Shown: piece by piece, positions 1-5,931 of the stretch | Layout of the letters: each line of letters starts with the position of its first letter | How positions within the stretch are numbered: position 1 is the first letter of the stretch | Assembly (NCBI GenBank): GCA_950059165.1 | Contig: CATLUC010000074.1 | Location: forward strand, 1-7,536 | Length of the DNA: 7,536 nt | DNA from: an uncultured Clostridium sp. | GTDB lineage: Bacteria; Bacillota; Clostridia; TANB77; CAG-508 | Direction: 5' to 3' | Notes under the pieces: model-generated | What the model was told of the DNA's origin: nothing | Database searches by the model: none | Seen by the model: the letters and a program-made list of their open reading frames with translations, nothing else | Position numbers and translations under genes: made by a program

Positions 1-171
1 TTTTAACATACTCATGTTTAGGGTTTTTCCAAATCTTCTTGGTCTTGTTATTAGTACTATTTCACTTTTATTGTCTATTATATTTTTTATGAATAAAGAT
101 TTATCTATATAAAAGTAATCATTTACTCTCATTTTTTTAAAATCACTTGTACCTATTCCTATTCCCTGCAT
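1..171 (-). CDS. AAA-ATPase-like / PD-(D/E)XK family protein, N-terminal fragment
   Basis: Only the first 57 codons are present; the gene runs off the left edge. The fragment has the family hallmarks of the AAA-ATPase-like group (Pfam AAA-ATPase_like, often with a C-terminal PD-(D/E)XK nuclease-like domain): an IGIGTSDFKKMR opening, the YFYIDKS segment (residues 19-25), and a Walker A-like RPRRFGKT (residues 43-50) just after a hydrophobic beta-strand. The family is abundant and often multicopy in gut Bacteroidetes and Clostridia; its cellular role is not settled. The start is ambiguous. A strong AAGGAGGT lies at 184-191, 13 bases before the ATG at 171, but only 4 bases before an in-frame GTG at 180, which would add three residues (VIK after the initiator Met). 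The ATG at 183 is too close to the ribosome site. Family assignment is fairly sure; function is not. Confidence 0.8.
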   Translation of the reverse strand, partial: MQGIGIGTSDFKKMRVNDYFYIDKSLFIKNIIDNKSEIVLITRPRRFGKTLNMSMLK

Positions 172-220
172 TTTTATCACCATACCTCCTTAGTTTATTT
201 TGTCTCTTTTTTCTAGTATT

Positions 221-249
221 ATTCTACTATATATATAAAGAAAAAGCAA
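221..249 (-). promoter_or_regulatory. Promoter for the AAA-ATPase-like gene
   Basis: Read on the minus strand there is TTGCTT (249-244), a 17-base spacer, then TAGAAT (226-221). Transcription would begin near 214, about 25 bases before the ribosome site. The -35 box lies inside the downstream arm of the terminator of the preceding pilin-like gene, so the two signals overlap. Called by consensus match only. Confidence 0.45.
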
Positions 250-270
250 GTAGTATTTAACTTGCTTTTT
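241..270 (-). terminator. Rho-independent terminator of the pilin-like gene
   Basis: A 10-bp perfect stem (AAAAAGCAAG with CTTGCTTTTT) closes a 10-base loop and runs into a U tract (TTTTTCTTT) on the minus strand. It begins 17 bases after the stop codon of the pilin-like gene at 288-290. Confidence 0.8.
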
Positions 271-287
271 ATAATTTCATTTATATA

Positions 288-1196
288 TTATTGTGTTTTT
301 GGGATAACTAACCAGTCTACAGTATGAGCAACAGTTGATTCCTCTCCAGTATTATAACCAAAAATATCAAATCCATTAACTGTTTTATTTATTGCAGTAT
401 AAGATGTCTGAGCCCACCAAAGACCCAAATAGGTTGATAATATCGATACAGTATAATTTGTATTTTGAATAGGATTATCAAATTCGACATGAACATTATA
501 AGCTTTTCCTGGTAAATACGCTGGAACATCAACAGTTCCTGCTTTATAATTTTTTATTTTAAGATTATCATACAAAGATGTTAAATTGGTCAATCTAGTA
601 TCTAATGAATTAATAGTTGTTTGCATTCCAGTTAATGTACTTATTTCATTTTTTAATTTTGTGTTTTCCGTTTGTACAGCTTTTATTGCAATTTCCATTT
701 CCTCAAGCTTTGCCATTAGTTCTTCATTATTATTGTTTGTGTTGTTATTGTTTGTATTATCTTCTACTACGTTTCCATCAATTGATGCCAATTTTAATTT
801 TCCATCTATTTCAAATTCATATGGATAATCATTTAATTTTGTAAAAATTGAAGTATGTCCAGTTGTGTCTACATGAGGTAATCTACTAGCTGTTTCTTTA
901 TCTTTTGTTATTACATATTCTATTTCATTGTCATTACATAAATTGTCTGCAAATTCTTGCAATGTTGGCATTTGCTGTTTTTCAGAATATGTTGAAATTT
1001 GTATATTTGTTATCTTTAAATTTATTATTTCTGTTGCTGTTTGCTTTTTTGTTTCTTCATTTGCCTTTGTTGATTTACTAAGAATTCCATTTTCACCAGT
1101 CAATAATGTAATTGTTACACCTGCTAAAATCAACAAAATTATTATTGTGATTACTAAAACAATTAGTGTTATAGCTTTTTCATTTCTTTTCTTCAT
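288..1196 (-). CDS. Prepilin-type protein with coiled coil and lectin/tail-fibre-like C-terminal domain
   Basis: The protein has 302 residues from the ATG at 1196. A longer in-frame opening reaches 1367, but a near-perfect promoter at 1263-1291 lies inside it and AGGAGG sits 12 bases before the chosen ATG, so the extension is not used. Residues 1-7 are a short basic leader (KKRNEK). A class III prepilin-like site follows (A8|ITLIV), with a hydrophobic helix at 9-32; valine replaces the usual Glu+5, as in many clostridial relatives. Residues about 60-142 form a pilin-like domain ending YPYEFEIDGKLKLASIDG. Residues 147-157 are an Asn-rich linker, about 158-212 a predicted coiled coil, and 213-302 a beta-rich domain with WAQTSY, a GF turn and a VDWLVIP end, resembling H-type lectin or gp53-like phage tail-fibre tips. 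It is probably exported and membrane- or pilus-anchored, displaying a binding domain. No pilus assembly gene is in view. The fold of the last domain is judged from pattern, not from a search. Confidence 0.85.
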   Translation of the reverse strand: MKKRNEKAITLIVLVITIIILLILAGVTITLLTGENGILSKSTKANEETKKQTATEIINLKITNIQISTYSEKQQMPTLQEFADNLCNDNEIEYVITKDKETASRLPHVDTTGHTSIFTKLNDYPYEFEIDGKLKLASIDGNVVEDNTNNNNTNNNNEELMAKLEEMEIAIKAVQTENTKLKNEISTLTGMQTTINSLDTRLTNLTSLYDNLKIKNYKAGTVDVPAYLPGKAYNVHVEFDNPIQNTNYTVSILSTYLGLWWAQTSYTAINKTVNGFDIFGYNTGEESTVAHTVDWLVIPKTQ

Positions 1197-1262
1197 TTTA
1201 ATTTTATTCCTCCTACTATTTTTCATTAGTTTTTCCAAAAGTAATTTATTTATTCTATAAAA

Positions 1263-1291
1263 ATGATATAGTATATGCAATTCAATGTCAA
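1263..1291 (-). promoter_or_regulatory. Strong sigma-A-type promoter of the pilin-like gene
   Basis: On the minus strand TTGACA (1291-1286), an exact 17-base spacer and TATCAT (1268-1263, one mismatch to consensus). Transcription would start near 1256, about 60 bases before the chosen ATG, which excludes the upstream in-frame start at 1367. Confidence 0.75.
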
Positions 1292-1345
1292 GTATTAATT
1301 TAAAAAATATGTATATACAACTTAACCATAAATCCATGAACAATA

Positions 1346-1393
1346 GGGGCTGATTTAATTTTTTCATATTTAAAATTATGTCTTACAAGCCCC
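1346..1393. repeat. Nested inverted repeat between divergent genes
   Basis: GGGGCT (1346-1351) pairs with AGCCCC (1388-1393), and inside it TAATTTT (1356-1362) pairs with AAAATTA (1372-1378). The outer arms are conspicuously GC-rich for this region. There is no U tract on either side, so it is not a good terminator. It lies upstream of both divergent promoters and could be a protein-binding site or a relic of a small element; no function is shown. Confidence 0.4.
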
Positions 1394-1399
1394 GTTTAA

Positions 1400-1428
1400 T
1401 TGTTCGTCTGCATATTTTTCATTATAAG
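1400..1428 (+). promoter_or_regulatory. Candidate promoter of the TIGR03943-like gene
   Basis: TTGTTC (1400-1405), a 17-base spacer and TATAAG (1423-1428). The -10 matches 5 of 6 consensus bases; the -35 is poor (3 of 6). Start of transcription near 1435 would precede the ribosome site at 1463 and favours the ATG at 1474 over the in-frame ATG at 1378. Confidence 0.45.
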
Positions 1429-1473
1429 TACATAAATTCAAATAATAGTATATTAATAGAAAAGAGGATTTAT

Positions 1474-2025
1474 ATGTTTGTATATAATGTTAAAATCAAT
1501 GGTAGTAAAACTTTTAAATATTTCTTTGCGTTTATTGTTTTGCTGGTAATTATAATTGTTGGAATTGTAAGTTTTAAAGTATTTAATGGTGCAAGTAATG
1601 CAAGCCCCGAGCTATCAAGTTGTCTGCCACAAAATAAAGTTACAAAACTCACAACATCTAATTATACCAATGTACTAAAAGCTGTCCATGAAAATATCGA
1701 TAATTACATAGGTGTTAAAATTAGTTTTACAGGCTATATTTATCGTGTCTCAGACTTGAATGAAAATCAATTTATATTAGCTAGAAACATGATTATTTCT
1801 TCTGACTTTCAATCTGTTATTGTTGGATTTTTATGTGAAAGTGAAAATGCTAAAGAATTCGAAAATGAAACTTGGGTTGAATTAACAGGAGAAATCACAA
1901 AAGGTGATTATCATGGAAATATGCCTATTGTAAAGGTTACAGCTATTCAAAAAGTTAATAAACCAAATGAAGAATTTGTATATCCACCTGATGAAAGTTA
2001 TATTCCAACAAGTGGAGTACTATAA
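1474..2025 (+). CDS. Membrane-anchored TIGR03943/DUF1980 (YcgQ C-terminal-like) protein
   Basis: The protein has 183 residues from the ATG at 1474, preceded by AGAGG at a 6-base spacing; the longer opening from 1378 starts upstream of the likely promoter. Residues 1-14 are cytoplasmic and basic, about 15-35 form one transmembrane helix, and the rest should lie outside. Residues about 78-171 carry the pattern of the C-terminal domain of the TIGR03943 family (B. subtilis YcgQ type): I-FTGYIYR, then QF-LARNMIIS, then WVELTGEI, PIVKV and a closing FVYPP. In most relatives this domain is fused to a multi-pass N-terminal part and encoded beside a YcgR/YraQ-type permease of unknown substrate. Here the N-terminal part is a single helix and no permease is adjacent. 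The usual ISCC-type cysteine pair appears as IISS (107-110). Function is unknown; an OB-like accessory domain is the likely fold. Confidence 0.75.
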   Translation: MFVYNVKINGSKTFKYFFAFIVLLVIIIVGIVSFKVFNGASNASPELSSCLPQNKVTKLTTSNYTNVLKAVHENIDNYIGVKISFTGYIYRVSDLNENQFILARNMIISSDFQSVIVGFLCESENAKEFENETWVELTGEITKGDYHGNMPIVKVTAIQKVNKPNEEFVYPPDESYIPTSGVL

Positions 2026-2057
2026 TCTTAAAAAGCACTTTTAGACCTTATTTTTTC

Positions 2058-2086
2058 TTTACTTTTACTCCAAAATATGATAAAAT
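2058..2086 (+). promoter_or_regulatory. Promoter of guaA
   Basis: TTTACT (2058-2063), a 17-base spacer and TAAAAT (2081-2086) with an upstream TG giving an extended -10. Transcription would start near 2092, leaving only about 27 bases of leader. That is too short for a purine riboswitch aptamer, so the riboswitch control seen at many purine genes is not evident here. Confidence 0.6.
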
Positions 2087-2118
2087 AAAACAAATTTTAT
2101 TATGGAGGAGAAAATAAA

Positions 2119-3654
2119 GTGAAGAACGAATTAATTTTAATTTTAGACTTTGGGGGGCAATATAATCAACTAATAGCAAGACGTGTAAGAGAATGCAACG
2201 TATACTCTGAAGTTGTACCTTATAATATCTCAATCGAAAAAATCAAAGAAAAAAATCCAAAAGGAATAATATTTACAGGAGGACCTGCAAGTGTATATGG
2301 TGAAGATGCGCCAAAATGTGATAAATCAATTTTTGAATTAGGCATTCCAATTCTTGGAATCTGTTATGGAATGCAATTAATGGCTCTTACTTTAGGTGGA
2401 AAAGTTGCAAGACCAAATAAACGTGAATATGGAACAACAGATGTTTCAATTGACAACACTTCCCTACTTTTACAAGGTTTTGAAAACACAAATGGATTTT
2501 TAATGAGCCACACAGATTATGTAGAAACTGTCCCAAATGGGTTTAAAAATATTGGTTCAACATCATCTTGTCCAAATGCAGGAATGGAAAACCAAGAGAA
2601 AAAATTATATGGAATACAATTCCACCCAGAAGTTAACAACTCAAAAAATGGTATTCAAGTAATCAAAAACTTTTTATTTAATATATGTAACTGTTCAGGT
2701 GACTGGGTAATTAGTTCATTTACACAAGAAACCATTCAAAACTTAAAAGAAAAAATCGGAGATAAAAAAGCCTTATGTGCTTTATCTGGTGGTGTTGACT
2801 CTTCAGTTGCAGCTGTTTTACTTTCAAAAGCAATTGGTAAAAACTTAACTTGTATTTTTGTTGACCATGGGCTTTTGCGTAAAAATGAAGGTGACGAAGT
2901 AGAAAAAATATTTAAAGAACAATTTGACATCAATTTAATTCGTGTAAATGCAAAAGATAGATTTTTAGCAAAATTAGCAGGTGTTGCAGACCCTGAAACA
3001 AAAAGAAAAATCATCGGAGAAGAATTTATTCGTGTTTTTGAAGAAGAGGCAAAAAAACTTGGACAAGTTGATTTTCTAGTACAAGGAACAATTTATCCAG
3101 ATGTTATTGAAAGTGGCCTTGGTAAAAGTTCTGTAATAAAAAGCCATCACAATGTTGGTGGACTTCCAGACTACGTAGATTTTAAAGAAATTGTAGAACC
3201 ATTAAGAGATTTATTCAAAGATGAGGTACGAAAAACTGGTCTAGAGTTAGGAATTCCAGAAAACTTAGTTTATAGACAACCATTTCCAGGACCTGGACTT
3301 GCTATTAGAATAATTGGAGATATTACAGATGACAAACTAACAATATTAAAAGATGCAGACAGTATCTTTAGAGAAGAAATTGCAAATGCTGGGTTACACA
3401 AAAGTATCAATCAATACTTTGCAGTACTAACAAACTTAAAATCTGTTGGAGTTATGGGAGACGAAAGAACATATGACTACACAATAGCACTACGTGCCGT
3501 TGAAACAACAGATTTCATGACTGGAATTTGGAGTAAAATTCCATATGAAATATTAGAAAAAGTATCTTCTCGTATAGTAAACGAAGTAAACCATGTAAAC
3601 AGAGTAGTTTACGATATCACATCAAAACCACCTGCAACAATAGAATGGGAATAA
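2119..3654 (+). CDS. guaA: GMP synthase (glutamine-hydrolysing)
   Basis: Catalyses XMP + ATP + glutamine to GMP in the cytoplasm, the last step of de novo guanine nucleotide synthesis. It has 511 residues, normal for bacterial GuaA, and starts at GTG 8 bases after GGAGGAG. Residues 5-190 are the class I glutamine amidotransferase with Cys82 (GICYGMQ) as nucleophile and His169/Glu171 (QFHPE) completing the triad. Residues about 196-390 are the ATP-pyrophosphatase with the P-loop SGGVDSS (223-229) and the FVDHGLLR segment. The tail is the dimerisation/XMP-binding domain, ending in the typical KPPATIEWE. One small departure is MSHTD (129-133) where MSHGD is usual. It appears monocistronic: own promoter, and the repeat element begins immediately after the TAA. 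Its roughly 20 proline codons include no CCG, and it has no in-frame CGG. Confidence 0.98.
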   Translation: MKNELILILDFGGQYNQLIARRVRECNVYSEVVPYNISIEKIKEKNPKGIIFTGGPASVYGEDAPKCDKSIFELGIPILGICYGMQLMALTLGGKVARPNKREYGTTDVSIDNTSLLLQGFENTNGFLMSHTDYVETVPNGFKNIGSTSSCPNAGMENQEKKLYGIQFHPEVNNSKNGIQVIKNFLFNICNCSGDWVISSFTQETIQNLKEKIGDKKALCALSGGVDSSVAAVLLSKAIGKNLTCIFVDHGLLRKNEGDEVEKIFKEQFDINLIRVNAKDRFLAKLAGVADPETKRKIIGEEFIRVFEEEAKKLGQVDFLVQGTIYPDVIESGLGKSSVIKSHHNVGGLPDYVDFKEIVEPLRDLFKDEVRKTGLELGIPENLVYRQPFPGPGLAIRIIGDITDDKLTILKDADSIFREEIANAGLHKSINQYFAVLTNLKSVGVMGDERTYDYTIALRAVETTDFMTGIWSKIPYEILEKVSSRIVNEVNHVNRVVYDITSKPPATIEWE

Positions 3655-3745
3655 TGTCGTGTTGGGGACGTTTCTTTTGCGACATTTTTATGTGCAATTG
3701 GGGACGTTTCTTTTCGCACATTTTTGTGACATTGGGGACACATCT
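3655..3745 (+). terminator. Element-borne terminator signals for guaA
   Basis: guaA has no other terminator. Unit A folds TGTCG with CGACA ahead of TTTTT (3685-3689), and unit B folds TGTGC with GCACA ahead of TTTTT (3721-3725). Each stem is only 5 bp with a loop near 20, but the 48-bp palindrome behind them would also block read-through. The mirrored right arm gives the minus-strand permease an equivalent signal. Confidence 0.45.
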
Positions 3746-3877
3746 ATATGTAAATAGTTTATATCTATTAGTATATATTATTTTTGAACTTCTTGTGCGA
3801 AAGATATAAAAATATTATAAAAGATGTGTCCCCAATGTCACAAAAATGTGCGAAAAGAAACGTCCCCAACGTCACAT
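3655..3877. repeat. GGGGAC-type inverted-repeat element (MITE/REP-like)
   Basis: Two 36-bp direct units, 3655-3690 and 3691-3726, share the core TTGGGGACGTTTCTTTT, and each is bounded by a short inverted pair (TGTCG/CGACA; TGTGC/GCACA) followed by a T run. A third partial unit reads ATTGGGGACACATCT (3731-3745). The segment 3698-3745 recurs as a perfect 48-bp inverted copy at 3822-3869, extending imperfectly to 3690 and 3877, around an AT-rich 76-base centre. The element fills the entire space between the guaA stop and the stop of the permease. Similar GGGGAC-rich palindromes occur near REP-associated (Y1/IS200-like) transposases in Firmicutes; no transposase is in this window, so mobility is inference. 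Confidence 0.85.
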
Positions 3878-4975
3878 CATTTTTTGTCAAATATTGTTTT
3901 GAATACTCCTTGGTCTATTAGGCTTGCAAATATGTTTTTAAATATGATTAAGACTATTGGTCCTATTAATAATCCCATTATTCCAATTATTTTGAAACCT
4001 GTGTACATTGCAATTAGTGTAAATATTGGATGTACTCCTATGTTTTTGCTTACTAATTTTGGTTCTAATAGCTGTCTTGCTATTGACATTATTATTAATA
4101 GTACTATTATTGCTATTCCAAGGTTTAAATCTCCATTTATTGCACTAATAATTGCCCAGGGTATCATTACTGTTCCAGAGCCAAGTATAGGAAGTGCATC
4201 AACAAATCCTATAAATAATGCCATCAATAAAGGATATTGCACATTAAATCCTACAAATTGTAAAATATATAATCCTATTAATGATATTATGAATGATACT
4301 AATATTAACGTGGCTTCTGCTTTTAAATACCCACCTAAGGTTTGTATTAAGTCTTTTAGGTGTTTTCCTATTTTTCTAACCCAAATTTTTGGAAGATGAT
4401 GTTCTATTTGGTCTAATATATAGATTTTGTCTACACATATAAAATAAAGTGCAACTATGGTAATTCCTATACATATAGCAATTGATGGCAGGCTTGTTAC
4501 TAATTCGATTAAGCCTGTTAATGAATTTCTTAGCCAGTTTGATGCTGTTTGTAATAAGTCACCTGTTGAACTTTGAATTACATTTAAAACCTCATCTGAA
4601 AGATGTATTTTATCAAAATTAAAGCTTTCCATAAAAAATTGAAATTGTATGTAAGCTTTATCAAAGTAATCATTTAGTCCTTGCAGTAAACTAGAAGATT
4701 CTGAAAAAAGTGTTATTAAAATCCAAACTAAACTACCTAGTATAATTCCTAATACAATTACAAATATTATAATAGAACTAGTTCTTCTAGTTAAATGTGT
4801 TTTTTCCATAATCCATTTTATTGCTGGTTCAATAATTAATGATATAATAAATGCTACTAAAAAAGGCATATAAAAGATGGAAAGCTTTAAAGCAAGAAAT
4901 AACCCGTATTAATAGTAATATGACATACATTATGTTTTTTAAGACTCTTGTCCAATATGATACATCAATTATCAT
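3877..4975 (-). CDS. AI-2E family permease, YtvI-like, interrupted by a +1 frameshift
   Basis: A continuous frame of 330 codons covers 3877-4869, but its ATG has no ribosome site and falls inside the first membrane region. The real start is ATG at 4975, six bases after AGGGAGG (4982-4988). It gives 23 residues beginning MIIDVSYWTRVLKN, and at 4906 the reading must skip one base (C of a CGG) to continue as GLFLALKLSIFYMPFLVAF. Restored, the protein has 365 residues, matching the YtvI size. Several hydrophobic helices, the long soluble stretch after the second helix pair, and the closing GVHPIFTLIAMYTGFKIIGIMGLLIGP motif mark the AI-2E/PerM superfamily; this ending is typical of the sporulation-associated YtvI subgroup. 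Substrate is unknown. The break could be a sequence error, a decayed gene or recoding. A perfect TATAAT (4997-5002, minus) lies just upstream without a good -35. Confidence 0.85.
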
Positions 4976-5007
4976 GCTTTGCCTCCCTTCTTTTTTATTA
5001 TATGTAA

Positions 5008-5031
5008 AAGAACGGAAGATTATCCGTTCTT
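5008..5031 (-). terminator. Terminator after the CBS-domain gene
   Basis: A perfect 9-bp stem (AAGAACGGA at 5008-5016 with TCCGTTCTT at 5023-5031) around a 6-base loop, followed on the minus strand by a short T-rich tract. It lies 72 bases past the CBS gene stop and just before the permease start, so it separates the two same-strand genes. The U tract is weak. Confidence 0.6.
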
Positions 5032-5103
5032 AATGATATTAAGCTTAAGTTTGTTGAATTTTCTAAATGTTTCTAATATTTATTTTGTTTTAACATACGA
5101 ATT

Positions 5104-5550
5104 TTACTCAGCATGTTTTCCTGAATTGCAATTGCAAATTTCTTCTATTGTTGTATACACTTGTTGCTTTCCTATTTCTCTATCGTTTTGTGCTAAATCA
5201 CCTAATGTTAAAATTCCAATTACTTTATTGTTTTGGTCACAAACTGGTAATCTTCTAATTTGATTTTGAGCCATTTTGCTTTCTGCATTTGTCATTTCTT
5301 CATCCTCTGTACAAGTACATACATTACAAGTCATAACATCACTTACTTGGCAAGTTTTTGTGTCTTTTTCACAAGCTACTGCTCGAAGTAATATATCTCT
5401 ATCTGTAACAATTCCACATATACAATTATTATCATCACAAACTGGAATGCAACCAACATGTTTTTCACTCATTAGTTTTGCCACTTGGTTTAAGTTACAG
5501 TCTGGCTTTACACAAGCTACATCATTACACATACAATCTTTTACTTTCAT
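5104..5550 (-). CDS. Cysteine-rich CBS-pair protein
   Basis: The protein has 148 residues from ATG at 5550, seven bases after AAAGGTGG; a TTG six codons upstream overlaps that ribosome site and is rejected. Two CBS repeats are clear: residues 2-57 (ending GIVTDRDILLRA) and 69-122 (IRRLPVCDQNN, then GILTLGDLA). CBS pairs usually bind adenine nucleotides and act as regulatory modules; here the pair is the whole protein. The oddity is 16 cysteines (6, 8, 13, 18, 34, 38, 43, 45, 60, 67, 75, 78, 80, 104, 139, 141), many in CxC or CxxxC spacing and at positions usually held by Ile, Thr or Val in stand-alone CBS proteins, with a CNC motif in the tail. This suggests metal binding or redox sensing, an inference. 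There is no membrane segment, so it should be cytosolic. It appears monocistronic and faces away from the RNA locus. Confidence 0.9.
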   Translation of the reverse strand: MKVKDCMCNDVACVKPDCNLNQVAKLMSEKHVGCIPVCDDNNCICGIVTDRDILLRAVACEKDTKTCQVSDVMTCNVCTCTEDEEMTNAESKMAQNQIRRLPVCDQNNKVIGILTLGDLAQNDREIGKQQVYTTIEEICNCNSGKHAE

Positions 5551-5777
5551 CGTTTTTCCACCTTTCAAAAAAATTCTTATCTATATTTTTTACAATTTTT
5601 TTTAAATATATTAGGCAATTGTTGTAAAAATTGAAAATAATTACAATCAAGATTAGTTGTATTAAGTTATTTTAATCATGCTTCTTTGTTCTATTATAAT
5701 AAAGTTCTCTAGACGTACTATAATAGAAAGTATTTCGTGCCAAATTTGACTAAAAATGACATTTTTTTCAAAAAACA
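5551..5777. other. AT-rich intergenic region upstream of the CBS gene and the RNA locus
   Basis: No coding region is supported here. The stretch holds the CBS ribosome site (5558-5565), the inverted repeat at 5689-5728, and, at 5746-5751, a TTGACT that duplicates the -35 box of the RNA promoter 32 bases downstream. I could not find a convincing promoter for the minus-strand CBS gene. Confidence 0.6.
5689..5728. repeat. 10-bp inverted repeat containing TATAAT on both strands
   Basis: TTCTATTATA (5689-5698) and TATAATAGAA (5719-5728) flank 20 bases that include TCTAGA. Each arm offers a perfect TATAAT to one strand, but neither has a recognisable -35 at 17 bases. It sits between the divergent CBS gene and RNA locus, so a regulatory site is plausible but unproven. 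Confidence 0.4.
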
Positions 5778-5806
5778 TTGACTTTTAACATATTTTATGT
5801 TAATAT
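5778..5806 (+). promoter_or_regulatory. Promoter of the structured RNA locus
   Basis: TTGACT (5778-5783), a 17-base spacer and TAATAT (5801-5806) preceded by TGT, an extended -10. Start of transcription would be near 5813, 18 bases before the first hairpin. A palindrome, TTAACAT-5-ATGTTAA (5785-5803), occupies the spacer. Confidence 0.65.
5785..5803. promoter_or_regulatory. Operator-like palindrome inside the RNA promoter
   Basis: Perfect 7-bp arms TTAACAT and ATGTTAA separated by 5 bases lie between the -35 and -10 boxes, where a bound dimeric repressor would block polymerase. In such AT-rich DNA short palindromes arise by chance, so this is tentative. Confidence 0.35.
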
Positions 5807-5830
5807 ATAGTAAGTTTCGTTTTGAAATAA

Positions 5831-5853
5831 ACCCTCGAGGCAATTTCGAGGGT
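5831..5853 (+). ncRNA. 5' hairpin of the RNA locus
   Basis: ACCCTCGA (5831-5838) pairs perfectly with TCGAGGGT (5846-5853) around the 7-base loop GGCAATT. It stands two bases before the first tRNA-like fold. There is no U tract after it, so it is not a terminator; a 5' processing or stability stem is possible. Confidence 0.7.
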
Positions 5854-5855
5854 AT

Positions 5856-5929
5856 CGGTCTGTAGTTCAATTGGTGAGAACACTACGTTCGGTACGTAGA
5901 GATTGTGGGTTCGAGTCCCACCAGTCCGG
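5856..5929 (+). tRNA. tRNA-Pro(CGG)-like
   Basis: A 74-nt cloverleaf. Acceptor CGGTCTG with CAGTCCG pairs except T.T at position 4-69; then T8-A9; D stem GTTC/GAAC with GG in the loop; anticodon stem CTACG/CGTAG; 5-base variable region; T stem GTGGG/CCCAC with loop TTCGAGT. The loop TTCGGTA places CGG at the anticodon (5890-5892), reading CCG (proline). Odd points: a pyrimidine (T) at position 37, where functional tRNAs almost always have a purine; discriminator G rather than the usual A for proline; no encoded CCA; and a CCG decoder in a genome whose guaA has no CCG codon. It may be an authentic rare-codon tRNA, a decaying one, or a mimic. Confidence 0.7.
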
Positions 5930-5931
5930 CT

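Noticed and set aside
928..1260. Open frame on the plus strand opposite the pilin-like gene
   Set aside because: Antisense shadow of the pilin hydrophobic helix, without a ribosome site; the same holds for 586-844.
1197..1367. N-terminal extension of the pilin-like gene to an ATG at 1367
   Set aside because: It runs through a near-consensus promoter (1263-1291), has no ribosome site and gives a leader unlike a prepilin; the ATG at 1196 has AGGAGG upstream.
1378..1473. Extension of the TIGR03943-like gene to the ATG at 1378
   Set aside because: No ribosome site, overlaps an inverted repeat and the likely promoter; the ATG at 1474 has AGAGG at 6 bases.
2026..2056. Terminator after the TIGR03943-like gene
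   Set aside because: The AAAAG/CTTTT pairing leaves a loop of two bases and no stable stem, despite nearby T runs.
2026..2118. Guanine/purine riboswitch upstream of guaA
   Set aside because: The leader after the promoter is about 27 bases and shows no aptamer-like conserved core.
3655..3877. CRISPR array
   Set aside because: The repeats are tandem without spacers and mostly inverted; no cas gene is present.
3824..4399. Long open frame on the plus strand opposite the permease
   Set aside because: It starts in the repeat element and is the antisense of a hydrophobic protein; no ribosome site and Ile/Asn-biased content.
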